42,025 bases of DNA from positions 1-42,025 of the forward strand of contig MNCI01028811.1 of the NCBI GenBank assembly GCA_015680685.1, written 5' to 3'. A program made the translations under genes and the position numbers. Numbering within the stretch: the first letter of the stretch is position 1; each line of letters starts with the position of its first letter. Source of the DNA: Gnetum montanum (lineage: Eukaryota > Streptophyta > Gnetopsida > Gnetales > Gnetaceae). Shown one piece after another: positions 11,501 to 22,770 of this stretch. The notes below the pieces were generated by a model. The model searched no databases. It was not told where the DNA came from and saw nothing but the letters and a program-made list of their open reading frames with translations.

Positions 11501-12524
11501 AAGCTTCCTCAATTAAGTGATGATGGTTATTACAAGTATCATGTGTGAAAAATAAGCTAGAATTTGAATAGGTTTGTTCTAGTGTAGGAGCTACTTTAGT
11601 GGAAATAAATAACCCAATAACTAAATCAGGCTTTGGGAAGAGTAGCACAAAAGAAATCATTAGGAAGCTTGATAGCCTTGAGATAAATTCAATGAATTAG
11701 ACTATCAAGACTCTCATTAATCATGGAAAATTGTCACAACAACTGGCCATGGAAAGGCTTCAAGTGCAAAAAATGAAGTAAATCTATCAAGAAGTAGAAT
11801 AGTTAGCCAATGAATTAAAGTTATATGAGGATAATGTGAGAATATTGTAGCTCTAAATTCTATAATTGTTATAACCGCATGAGGCTACTATAAAATCCCA
11901 AAGCAGAATTGTAAAAGGGGATCTTTTGGAACTTTTTGGGGCTAGGAAATTTTGAAGAATCATCTTGTAAAGACTCTTTTGTAATTGCATTTTAAGCAAG
12001 TTCTATCTATCTCTTTCAATTTTTATCTCTTAGCTTATTATCTTTAGTTGATTAGCCTTTCCTAATTTTTCTAGTATTGGTATTATGTAGTTACATATGA
12101 ATGGATTGTTAGCTTTAGAATAGGCTATTTTCTCTATAAAGTAGATGTTTAGCTTATTTTTTCTAGTAAGTGTTAGTCCTTAATCAATTTAACATAGAAA
12201 TATAGTCATCTTCGTATGGTTCTAAGCTTTATAAATAATCTTGTTTTCAATAGTTTCTCACTCTCTTTAGCAAAGCTTTTGTGATCTTACTTCAGGGAGT
12301 TGGCTAACAGATAGCTCATAATTTAAGATTGGCTTCTTCTTTTTTTTATAAAACTTTCCATTTACTATATGTGTATGTTGCAATATTCAAGGATAGATTT
12401 TTGGGAGAGCTATTTGATTTTTTGATTTATGTTAAGAGATAAATAATTAAATATATATCAAGCAATAGTTTCCTAAATTAATTTTCATGTCTTATAGATA
12501 GACCTTCACTATTATTTATAAGTA

Positions 12525-12690
12525 GTCACATTAGCTCATTTACCAGAAGGGCCTATTTAGGGGCATTTGTGTCTTGGTGGTACCAAAGACCAACAACCAC
12601 CTAAAATGAGTTTATTAAAGCTATTTCTTGTGGCAAAGTCATTCTTGATTTTTCCACAACAACTTAATTAGTGCTAGAAGTAGGGCCTCT
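12525..12690 (+). repeat. Right terminal repeat of element A
   Basis: Direct copy of 9970-10136. It also forms a large inverted repeat with 12825-12930, the matching end of copy B. Confidence 0.6.
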
Positions 12691-12824
12691 TGTTGTTAAA
12701 TAGTTTACAATTTATTTGATCATATTAGATAAAAGCAGGATATTGTTGGTGCCTACTTTTAATGCTAAAAAAATGTTATCGTATGAAGGTCAACTGTCCT
12801 TCTAGTGTCAACTAAGGCTATTCT

Positions 12825-13044
12825 AGTAGAATCAAAATTAACTTTTCCACAATGAATAGCTTTTATAAACTTAGATATGACCAAGGCATAGATGCCCCAA
12901 AATAGCTTCTACTGGTAAATGAGCTTATGCGGTTAATTGTTGATAATGTGATGGTCAATCTATGAGACAAGAAAACCAATTTAAAGGATTGTTGCTTTGT
13001 ATATATGTAACTATCTATCTCTTTCAGCTATCTCTAAGCATAGT
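12825..13044 (-). mobile_element. Element B, 3' part (inverted relative of A), left of T1
   Basis: The reverse complement of 12825-13039 follows A at about 12410-12650 through the motifs GCTCATTTACCAG and GGGGCATCTATGCCTTGG and a shared AGAGATA run. The copy is interrupted at 13044 by T1 and continues at 19939. Confidence 0.65.
13040..13044. other. Left target-site duplication of T1 (ATAGT)
   Basis: The same five bases ATAGT occur at 19934-19938 directly after the other T1 edge. Confidence 0.85.
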
Positions 13045-13890
13045 TGATGAGTGGCGAGGTACCCCTACACTCAACCATACGAATACGAGCGTTCACGCGC
13101 GATCCGGTCGAACTCCACAGACTAAATGCCTTAACGCCACAAGAAACACTTGGGGTTAATCGTTCCTTGTCTTCCCAGGCTTGCTTGTATGTGTCACGGT
13201 GTATGGTTAAGCAAGTATGAGGTATGTGATTTTTTTGGTATTTTCGGTTTTATCGCCTATGCTATGAGAGAAGGGTGGAGAAACTAAGCTAACTCTAACT
13301 AATTTCCTAAGTCCAAATTAACTAGCGTCAGCATCCGTTCCCACTTACCAAACACACCCTAAACTATGCAACTGTGGCTTACCAAACGCTAATCGTTATT
13401 GGGATCACCACACGTAACGCAAGTGCTCGAAGTGGTTGTACTGAGGCACCTATTTAGCCTAAGTGTGATAAGAAACCGATNTCGATGCTCGTAGTTAAGT
13501 CGTACTCATGCGTTGCGACAAGTAGCCGATTCCTTGATTAGCCGTACACAGCCGTAGATGCTCGTAATCAAGTTGTACTTGTACGCACTAGGAAAGCAAT
13601 AAATAAATAGCAATAAATAAAGCCACGTGCTGCAAGGTTTATCCAATCAAGTTCGTCTTTATTTTCGTACACAACTTGGGTTCAGGTTACAAGTTGCTCG
13701 AATAAAGAGCCATTCACTCTAGGACTCCTACTGCGGGCACATGGGAAAAATTTTAACTCTGGAGTGATCAATCTACCAGAGCTTCGCTACTTCTAGCCAA
13801 GATTGGGAAATGAAGGGAGTGCCGCCTCTTATATATAGATATGACGGCGGAATGCGATATCACGTACGCGATATCACTGTAGAGAAAGAG
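13045..13890 (-). repeat. 3' LTR of T1, truncated at its inner edge
   Basis: Matches the 5' LTR from TGATGAGTGG up to the palindrome at 13854-13877, then diverges. The expected inner end CTCATCA and the polypurine tract are missing. About 170 bp of internal sub-repeats present in the other LTR are also absent; the one ambiguous base of the LTR (13481) marks that point. Confidence 0.8.
13854..13877. repeat. CpG palindrome in T1 3' LTR (two CpG sites decayed)
   Basis: Two GCGATATC half-units lie around a central GTAC. Both halves end CAC where a perfect copy has CGC, i.e. CpG-to-CpA change. Confidence 0.75.
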
Positions 13891-15460
13891 AGAGATAGAA
13901 AGAAGTGTTGCTGTTGCCAACGCCAAGATTGTGCCTTCTGCTGTCCAGCCGTAAGTGCGCCATCAATCTTGCTCCTTGCATAGCTGCTTCAACACTGCTC
14001 CATTCCAAGTGTTTGCTCCAGATCCAGATCCAATTCATTGTTGTATGATTGCCATCTGCACACACAACACAATCATGTATTAGCAAGGGTAATTGAATCA
14101 TTAAGTAATTAATACCTTGCTACAGTTTGGGCTCATTGGCTAGGTCGTGGTATGGCTGATATGGATCTGGGAAGATGTAGATGATGACTACCGAAGGTGT
14201 AGGGGTTAAGGAGAAAAATGAAAAAATCCAGGGCTTAGGAGAAAAATCGAAAAAACAGGCCCCGTACCCCCATGACTAATCACGAACCTCCGATAGCGGT
14301 AGAATGGAGAAAGAAAAGGAGTAAGAAAGATAGGTAAAAAGGGACAACTATGGCATCGATGAAAGGGATGTCAAGATGGAAATGAACAAAAGAATAATTA
14401 ATTGCAAAATGTTAAGGAAAAGAAGGTAACTAATGCTCCAACTAGGATTGTTAGTAGGTCCTCCCCAAAGCAGGCTCATGCCCTTAATGCCCTGACAATC
14501 CCACATTCAAAAGAGTCCGTAGGCTCTGGGGTTGTCCTTTGGAACAAGAGTTAAAGTCTTAACTGTAAGAATTTACCAAAAAGAAAACAAATCATCAACC
14601 AAAATATATACTAATGATACAACCGACAATGAGGTGAATAATGGAAAGAAGGATGGAAAGAAGAGAAGTGGAATGGAATCCCAAGAACAAGGTGGTGTAC
14701 AGCCCCTTGTGTGTTTTATGATTAATGCGACTTGGCAAATCTCATCCCAACTCCAGGCTCAAACCAACCACTTCCAGTGACTTCGCATCAATGCATTTGG
14801 AGGAACCATCCACTTGGATAACAAGGATGCACCTTTGAGAGTCACCACCATTCCGACAAATCAAAGGAGAGAATGAGAAGCGAGAAGGGCCTTAGTTAGA
14901 GGGAACACTTTGGTTCCATAACCAGTGCTTGTAGCCCAAATGTTTATTTCGTCTAAGGGGTGTGCTTTGAATCCTCACTTTTAGCTTTTTAGCCTTCTTT
15001 TTGTTTTTTTTTGTTTTGTGTTTTTATGCGTGGGGACCACACCATGCAAAGACTTCTTTATTTTTATTGCCTCAGCTTCCAATTAGTGGGTTACATTGGA
15101 ATAGTGAGAAAACCCAAGAAGAAAACAACCAAGCACCCAAGTGAATGACCAACACAAGAGCATCAAGTTCCCTTGAAGTCACACCCTTTGCAATCCTTGA
15201 GTCCTTCCTTAGTTTGAGAAATGCCCAGTCACCAGTTCGTTAGAGTTCTTAGTAGAAGGGGACTGTACATTTCCAAGCCAAGGGAAACCATAGACTTGAT
15301 GGGTGGATGGATGAAGTGATCTCATTGCCTGCCATATCAAAAGAACATACCTTAGTATCAACAATGTAACTTGAAGGTAAAAACCAAACATTAGCAATTA
15401 ATGAAAAACAGTTCATCCCATCAGCCCAAACACTTATTGGGTGACGAAATTACATGGTGG

Positions 15461-15462
<2 letters not shown>
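13891..15462 (-). other. T1 internal 3' non-coding region
   Basis: No coding frame is recognisable. The stretch from about 14030 to 15450 is homologous to the T2 internal region at about 38230-40910 (for example CATCTGCACACA, GTCTAAGGGGTGTGCTTTGAAT, ACCACACCATGCAAAGACTT against GCCACACCATGCAAAGACTT), showing T1 and T2 are the same family. Confidence 0.7.

Positions 15463-15495
<33 letters not shown>
15463..15495. repeat. (AC)n microsatellite at the gap edge
   Basis: About 16 AC units run directly up to the assembly gap, which probably explains the gap. Confidence 0.95.
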
Positions 15496-15497
<2 letters not shown>

Positions 15498-16085
15498 NNN
15501 NNNNNNNNNNNNNNNNNNNNNNNNNNNNNNNNNNNNNNNNNNNNNNNNNNNNNNNNNNNNNNNNNNNNNNNNNNNNNNNNNNNNNNNNNNNNNNNNNNNN
15601 NNNNNNNNNNNNNNNNNNNNNNNNNNNNNNNNNNNNNNNNNNNNNNNNNNNNNNNNNNNNNNNNNNNNNNNNNNNNNNNNNNNNNNNNNNNNNNNNNNNN
15701 NNNNNNNNNNNNNNNNNNNNNNNNNNNNNNNNNNNNNNNNNNNNNNNNNNNNNNNNNNNNNNNNNNNNNNNNNNNNNNNNNNNNNNNNNNNNNNNNNNNN
15801 NNNNNNNNNNNNNNNNNNNNNNNNNNNNNNNNNNNNNNNNNNNNNNNNNNNNNNNNNNNNNNNNNNNNNNNNNNNNNNNNNNNNNNNNNNNNNNNNNNNN
15901 NNNNNNNNNNNNNNNNNNNNNNNNNNNNNNNNNNNNNNNNNNNNNNNNNNNNNNNNNNNNNNNNNNNNNNNNNNNNNNNNNNNNNNNNNNNNNNNNNNNN
16001 NNNNNNNNNNNNNNNNNNNNNNNNNNNNNNNNNNNNNNNNNNNNNNNNNNNNNNNNNNNNNNNNNNNNNNNNNNNNNNNNNNNNN
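15498..16085. other. Assembly gap (588 N)
   Basis: Undetermined bases inside T1, between the end of the visible gag frame and the 3' non-coding region. The true length may differ. Confidence 1.
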
Positions 16086-18725
16086 TGGTGCATTCCCAGC
16101 GATCTGCAAATAAATAAAGGGACTCCCAGGGTCAGTTAGTTTCCTGGGAAGGTGGCCTACCTTGATCCAGTCAGTTACGGTATGTGTTAACATAACCGTA
16201 TGCGTTACACTCCCTTGGACTGAAGGGTTCTCCGAAGTGTTAGTGGTTAGAGGCCTAAATATGTACCCGTCTGCTTGTTGTTGCGAGAGTTTGTCTGGGC
16301 TCCTAGTTCTAAAAAAAGGTCTCCTCTTTGTACAATTGTCGCCAGAACTAGTACCCAGTTGGATATTTACAGGCTGAATATTTACAGCTCTCGCGGCGTG
16401 ACGTTGCTGCGGTTGGGTAGGCAATTCCCCTTGCATTGTTGGAGTAGGAGGTGTTATGGGAACTACATGAGGAAGAGGTGCGGGTGGAGTTAGAGGATGG
16501 ACGGAACATGAGATGTCTCCTGGGGGAGAAGGAGTCCTTCTGAAGTACTCCTGAGCTTGGTAGTGATGTTGGGGGGTAGTGTGACCCATAGAGTCACCTG
16601 GAGAAACTGGCTACTGCACATAATAACCATAAGGATTAGGCTACCGGTAAGGTTATTGATGTGTTGGCAGTGGCATCCCCCATGACTATGGGTATTGCCA
16701 CTGCTGATGTTGTCCAATGGGCTGTGGAGGCGTTCCACTTGGATAATACGTCAAGGGTTGGTGGAACTGCCTTGGGTTACCTTGTGGATAAGGTAACCTT
16801 CGGGGTGTTTGCCGTTGATTAAGTCTTGGATTTAATGCATACACCCCAGACTCCTGCAGATGTGAGATAATTGGACAACATCCCTTAGGATGGTCATAGT
16901 AACAGACCTCACATCCACCATCATTGTCTGAATCAGAATTTTCAGCCTCATCGGAGTTAAAGATCTTTCCCTTACCCTTGTTATGTGCAGGGTTAAAGTT
17001 TCTCCGCTTGACTTTTCCTTTGTCACTACTTTGCTCATCCTTAGACTCCTCTACGATTTTCAGGACTGTTTCTATTCGTGAGTCTAAGGAATCCCACATT
17101 TGGTCTACCTTAGCCGATACCTCCGTTGTTAACTTTTGGATCGGCACGGTTTTCCTGTTCACCAACTCTTCGAGTGGTGACTCATCCTCCTCATCACAGA
17201 ATTTCACTCCCTTCTTGCGAAGGGAGGGATCACGGTTATATTCTTCCGCACTTTCGCTCTTCCGTAGATCACCCTCTTCTTGCGCTACTTGTTCCAACAA
17301 AACTTCAACTTCATGGGCTCTTAGTTGGGAAAGTCTCCCTTGGGCGTAAGTCCCAAGAGTTCTTCTCGTTTCATTTCATAGCCCATCCATGATGTGGTGA
17401 AGTTGATCCCATTTAGCATACCCATGGCCCGGGCAACGATGTAGCAGTGTATAATAATGGGCCATGGCAGCATCCAAGGATTCGTGAGTACCTTGTTTCC
17501 AGCCTTGGATCTACTTACGCAAATTGGACACTCTGGAGTACGTTTGATATTTTTTGTTGAACAATTCAAGCATCGTACTCCACCTCTTGATGGTTTTCGG
17601 TTCTAAGGACCGGTACCAACTTTCTGCTTCTCTAGTGAGTGTCCTTGGGAACAACTTGAGTTTCTGCTACTCATTATCTATGTTCTGCAAGGCACAGGCA
17701 TTGTGGAATGCCTGTAAATGATGTTGAGGATCAGCGTTGTATCCCCCTTCAAAACGTGGGATATTATTTATGTCCAAATGCTTGATCCTACTGTCTTTTA
17801 AATGCCTTGTGGGAATCCTAACTGCCTCTCTAATGTCTAGCATGCTTCCGGTTGCGAATAGGGGTTCGTCATAATCATCTCTTTCATGAAGTCTGTGATG
17901 TCTACGTGGTGGTTCCCTATTCTCCCTACGTCCTTGCCCTTGTCCTAACTCCTCTCGACCTTCTTGTCGAGGCATTTCATCTTCTTGTTTACTTTTACTC
18001 TCACCGTTATGCCCATGGTGGCTACGCTCAGATGTGGAAGGAGAGTGTGAATGGTGAGATGAAGGAGAAGAAGAAGGGGATCCATCACCGTGGCGATGTT
18101 TCTTACCTTCCCTTCGGCTGCTTCGGCCCCTATCGTTGTAACGATCCAAATGTTTGTCATTAGTGTGAGTGGTTGTTCCTACCGTGAACAGTTGGTGCTC
18201 ACGGGGATCAGAGCCTGGAATATGTATTGTTGATCTAAGGCCCTGATGCCTAACCTCTTCACTAGAGTGAGGAGGAGGAACATCACTTTCTAAGAAACCC
18301 ATTGTGAGGGGTTCCTCGTCTCCTATTTCACTAATGACGTGGGGAACCTTGCCCTTCAACAGCGAATGTTGGCTCTCCTGCCGTGCGTCCCGAATACATT
18401 GTGCATTTGTGGGATGATAATCCCTCATGTCATAGTCTTCCGCAACGTATTCAGCGAAATGATCTTGCATGCCAATCTGTACCAAGGCATGGAAAAGCAT
18501 GTTAGGGACAGCTCGATCTGAGGGTAACACAATGTTACCTTGCATATCTCTCCACTGCAGTTGCTCATCTTGATGGAGAATAAAAGTAAAGTCAGGGACA
18601 TACTCATCAGGATGAGTATATGTGAATTTAGATTGTTTAGGACATGGCTGATCTTGGTTATGTGTATGATGCTGACTGTCTCTTGTATTGTCCTTAGGTA
18701 CGTTGATTTTATGAGAAGAATCCAT
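16086..18725 (-). pseudogene. T1 gag polyprotein, one frame with six premature stops
   Basis: From the ATG at 18723-18725 one reading frame runs without frameshift for 880 codons into the gap, broken only by stops at 17667, 17511, 17376, 16653, 16641 and 16611. Domains in order: an N-terminal region resembling plant gag, a basic Ser/Arg/His-rich stretch (about residues 190-280), a retrotransposon gag core near 17400-17660 (LKLFPRTLTREAESWYRSLE, then LFNKKY), an acidic/basic linker, a knuckle-like CEVCYYDHPKGCC near 16880-16915, and a long Pro/Gln-rich tail. Gag packages the element RNA. Each stop is explained by one C-to-T change in the coding strand. The product as it stands would end after 352 residues. 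Confidence 0.8.
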
Positions 18726-18856
18726 TTCTAATGGTGTGCTAATTTTTACCGTTATTTAATTTTTCTTCTTAATTAACTGATTAACCCTAAGGTTAGTTAG
18801 AGCTCACAACGATGTGAGTGATATCCCTTATGTTCAATTGGCGAAAAAACACTTAG

Positions 18857-18874
18857 TCCTCGGCAACGGTGCCA
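18857..18874 (-). other. Primer-binding site of T1 (tRNA-Asp type)
   Basis: The plus strand reads TCCTCGGCAACGGTGCCA, the 3' end of plant tRNA-Asp with two C-to-T differences. It lies one base inside the 5' LTR edge. tRNA-Asp priming is known for Athila-type Gypsy elements. Confidence 0.85.
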
Positions 18875-18875
18875 A

Positions 18876-19933
18876 TGATGAGTGGCGAGGTACCCCTACA
18901 CTCAACCATACGAATACGAGTGTTCACACGCGATCCGGTCGAACTCCGCAGACTAAATGCCTTAACGCCACAAGAAACACTTGGGGTTAATCGTTCGTTG
19001 TCTTCCCAGGCTTGCTTGTATGTGTCACGGTGTATGGTTAAGCAAGTCTGAGGTATGTGATTTTTTTGGTATTTTTCAGTTTATCTCCTAAGCTATGAGG
19101 GAAAGGGTTGAGAAACTAACTAACTCTAACTAATGTCCTAAGTCTAAATTAACTAGCGTCAGCATCCGTTCCCACTTACCGGACACACCCTGAACTATGC
19201 AACTGTGGCTTACCAAACGCTAATCGTTACTGGGATCACCACACGTAACGCAAGTGCTCGAAGTGGTCGTACTGAGGCACCTATTTAGCTTAAGTGTGAT
19301 AAGCAGCCGATTCCTTAGCTAGCCGTACACACCCGTGGGTGCTCGTAACTAAGTCGTACTTATCACACGTCTAGCCTAGCAATGAGCAGCCGATTCCTCA
19401 ACTAGCCGTACACATTGGACTACTGCTGGGATTACCAAGCGCAGAACCCTGGAATACGCTACTGGGTTACCAAGCAATCCGATGCTCGTAGTTAAGTCGT
19501 ACTCATGCGTTGCGACAAGCAGCCGATTCCTTGATTAGCCGTACACATCCGTAGATGCTCGTAATCAAGTCGTACTTGTACACACTAGGAAAGTAGTAAA
19601 TAAACAGCAATAAATAAAGCCACGTGCTGCAAGGTTTATCCAATCAAGTTCGTCTTTATTGCCATACACAACTTGGGTTCAGGTTACAAGTTGCTCGAAT
19701 AAAGAGTTGTTCACTCTAGGACTCCACTGCGGGCACATGGGAAAAATTCTAACTCTAGAGTGATCAATTTGCCAGAGCTTCGCTACTTCTAGCCAGGATT
19801 GGGAAATGAAGGGAGTGCCGCCTCTTATTTATAGATATGGCAGCAGATTGCGATATCGCATACGCGATATTGCAGGGAAAGACGCGATATCGCGTACGCG
19901 ATATTGCGGCACAGTGCATGTCGCATCTCATCA
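18876..19933 (-). repeat. 5' LTR of T1 (1058 bp)
   Basis: Starts TGATGAG and ends CTCATCA on the plus strand. It includes three imperfect copies of a ~90-bp sub-repeat beginning AGCAGCCGATTCC (at about 19302, 19385 and 19498) and two CpG palindromes near its outer end. Confidence 0.9.
19850..19907. repeat. Pair of CpG palindromes in T1 5' LTR
   Basis: Palindrome 1 (19850-19873) and palindrome 2 (19884-19907) each consist of GCGATATCGC-like halves around a GTAC-like centre. Against the perfect form, palindrome 1 has two changes and palindrome 2 one, all CpG to TpG or CpA. Confidence 0.85.
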
Positions 19934-19938
19934 ATAGT
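19934..19938. other. Right target-site duplication of T1 (ATAGT)
   Basis: Identical to 13040-13044. Confidence 0.85.
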
Positions 19939-21240
19939 TAGGGAATTGGATAGCTCTCCTACAAATATAGCTTTAAATATTGCAATGTACATATATATTA
20001 AATGAACAATTTTATAGAAATAGTCCATCTCAAATTTTGAGCTATCTACTAGCTAACTTTTTGAAGTACAATCACAAAAGATTTGCTAAACAAAGTAAGA
20101 AACTAAGGAAAACAATATTATTCATAAAGCTCAAAATCATACAAAGTTGATAATATTTCTATGCTAAGTTGATTAAGGACTAATACTTGCTAGAGCTACC
20201 TCATCCAACCAAAATAGCAAAAATAAACCAAACTCCACTTCATAGGAAGAATAGCCTATTCCAAAACTAGCAATCCATTCATATGTAACTATATAATACA
20301 AATACTAGACAAAATAGGAAAAACTACTTAATTAAAAAAAATAATCTAAGAGAGAGAATTGAAAGAGATAGATGAAACCTACTTAGAATGCCATTGCTTG
20401 AGAAGTCTTTACAAGCTAATTCTTTCAAAATGCTAGCTCCAAAAATCTCCACCCAAAAAAGATCCCCCAAAATGATCCCCCATCAAATCTGCTCTAGGCT
20501 TTATATAATAGCCTTTGGTAGTTACAACCATTATGGAGATTAAGAGCTCACATTTTGTTAATAAATCTTCCTACTTCTTAAATTAAAACTCCTCAAATGA
20601 TAATTGTAGCGATTTGAAAGATCCCTAGTAACCTAATTCATTATATTTTATTTAGGATCATTATGCTTCTTTAAGACTCCTTTAGCATTTTTTCCTCTTC
20701 CTATAATCACATGTCGTTAAATAATTTCTTAGTCTCTTAATAGATTTTTCTCATTCTTTGAATCTAGAGCCCTTTTGCTCATAATTACCAAGCTAACCTT
20801 TCATGATCATTTAGAACTTTAAAAGCTTGATTCGTGAATTTGGCTTAGTACTATCGAGCTTCTTCAATAATTCTTTGAGCACATGTTTCTCCCATAATCA
20901 ATTTAGTTATGAAATTTATTTTTTTGAAGTAGCCCCTTGTGCTAGTTTCAATCTAGGCTTTTTCTTCAGTAATTACCAGTAACTGTCATTCAAATAACCT
21001 AGTTGAACTAGCCATTCTTGCTCCTTTCTATACATCTTCATGGGTAAGGCTTGTTTTTCTAAATTCTCTATTTCAAGCTTTAATGACTATTCAACACTTT
21101 AACGATAGCTTTGTGCCACTCTCTGTTTCGCTGTCTAGCTTTGTTTATGGATGTATCCTCTATTTTTGCTTAGCCTTTGCATCATCATCAGCTATAAAGC
21201 CCCATTTTTAAGTTTTTTCATAGAGCTTTTTTGGTTCATT
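19939..21240 (-). mobile_element. Element B, remainder right of T1
   Basis: The reverse complement aligns with A from about 12410 back to about 11200: the 3' region around 20000-20550 matches A 11870-12410, and 20560-21180 matches the decayed coiled-coil end of A. Similarity is clear but strongly diverged. No terminal repeat is found at its far end, so its 5' edge near 21240 is uncertain. Confidence 0.6.
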
Positions 21241-22770
21241 ATATAGAAGACCTAACATGGTAGAGTGATTGTAGGATTTATTTATAGAGCTAATATTCCA
21301 TTCTATGTGTTGCATCCCATCCTTATTAAGCTGGATTATTAAAAATGAAATGTGCATATGCATGAAATGTAATCCTTCGTAGGCCTAGGATGAGCTCTGA
21401 CATGGCTTATACAGCATACTTCATAGAATTGGATTTTCCCTCTATGAACATAAGTAAAATTTAAATTTGATTTGGTAGAGCTTGTTCATAGAATCATTTT
21501 TTGACTCTAAAAGCTTCTTCTACAAGTTGACATCGTAGAGCAATGACGTGGCTTGTAGAGTTTCTTCATAGAATCAAATTTTATTTCTACGAACATAAGC
21601 TAACTTTAGAACTTACATGGCAAAACTACTTTGTAGAGTCATTTTTCGATTCTACAAACCTGCAGCTGTGTGAGTAGTAAAAGAACTTATCTTATGACCT
21701 GATTTTGCAAATCTGTTGTGGCTCATAGAAGCACTTAAGAGCTTGTTCATAGAATCATTTTTCAGTTCTACAAGCTTTTTCTATGAGCTGACGTGGTCTA
21801 ATGATGATGTGGCTCATAGAACCATGTTGAAGAGCCATTTTTGATTCTACAAACTTGCAACTACTTGAATGTTGACATGACAAAGCCCATTGTAATCTTT
21901 TTCATAGGGTGGAGTTCTAGTTTTATAACTTGGTTCTACAGCTAATGTGGTGGAACCATTTTTCATTCTTCCTTGTAGAACCATTTTCAAGCTTTGCAAA
22001 TTTACTCTACAAATGATCTTATGTTGAAGAGAAACTTTGTAAAATGATTTTTGAGCTTCATGAAAACTAATGTAGTAGAACCACTTTGTAGAGCCATGTT
22101 GACATGGAAGAGCTTGACATGGAATTTACTAATGTTGCAAATGCTGATGTGGTAGATGAAGTGTATTTGCTATAGATGGAAACATGCACTTCATCTAGTT
22201 GCTAATCTGGTAAGTGTTAACATTGTATATGTTGATGTTGTAGATAAAGCATGTTTACTATAGATGGAAATATATGCTTCATCTAGATGCTAACATAGTA
22301 AGTGTTGATATGGCAAAACCATTTTGTAAAGTCATTTTTTCATTCTAGAAGCTTTCTTTATGAGTTGACATGATAAGGTAATGTGATGTCATGTAGAGCT
22401 TCTTTGTAGAACAAAATTTTTCCTCTATGGACATAAGATAATTCTAAAGCTTATGTGGCAAAGCTTGTTTGTAGAACCATTTTTTGGCTCTATAAGCTTC
22501 TTTTATGAGCTGATGTGGGAAGGTGATGATGTGGCTTGTAGAGCTTCTTTGTAGAACTATATTTTTTTCTCTATGAACATAAGATAATTCTAGAGCTTAC
22601 GTGGTAGAGTGTCTTAATAGAATCACTTTTGAGCTCCACAAAAGTTGACACGTCAAAGCTGATTTTATGCTTTGTTTGTAAATTTGAATATTCTGTTCCC
22701 ATAGCTAACATGGTAGATGAGAACAATCCTATTGACCCATATTTGGCTCCATGAATCATGGTTTAACAAC
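21241..22770. repeat. Degenerate tandem repeat, period about 145 bp
   Basis: Recurring blocks such as TCTATGAACATAAG (21441, 21586, 22424, 22570; neighbouring copies 145-146 bases apart) and GTAGAGCTTCTTTGTAGAA. The middle part is scrambled. No coding frame. Confidence 0.6.

Larger units (their letters stand above)
9970..12690 (+). mobile_element. Element A: unclassified repeat with terminal direct repeats
   Basis: A segment of about 160 bp occurs at 9970-10136 and again, in the same direction, at 12525-12690. Both contain CACATTAGCTCATTTACCAG and CAACAACCACCTAAAATGAG. Between them lies a decayed reading frame and a ~600-bp 3' region that recurs inverted in copy B. Direct repeats suggest an LTR-type element, but TG...CA ends, a primer site and a polypurine tract are not evident. 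Class unknown. Confidence 0.5.
13045..19933 (-). mobile_element. T1: LTR retrotransposon with gag and no visible pol
   Basis: The element reads right to left: 5' LTR 18876-19933, tRNA-Asp primer site 18857-18874, gag frame from 18725, assembly gap, a non-coding region, and the 3' LTR starting at 13045. Outer ends are TGATGAG and CTCATCA, a perfect 7-base inverted pair, with ATAGT on both sides. The first ~180 bases of the two LTRs differ at about five sites, so insertion is fairly recent. The layout fits terminal-repeat elements that carry only gag. A pol hidden by a mis-sized gap (15498-16085) cannot be excluded. The gag type and tRNA-Asp priming point to the Athila/Tat side of Gypsy. Confidence 0.85.

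Noticed and set aside
15401-16589. Long open frames of 219-379 codons across the assembly gap
   Set aside because: They exist only because N codons cannot be stops. Only the minus-strand part right of 16086 belongs to the T1 gag frame.
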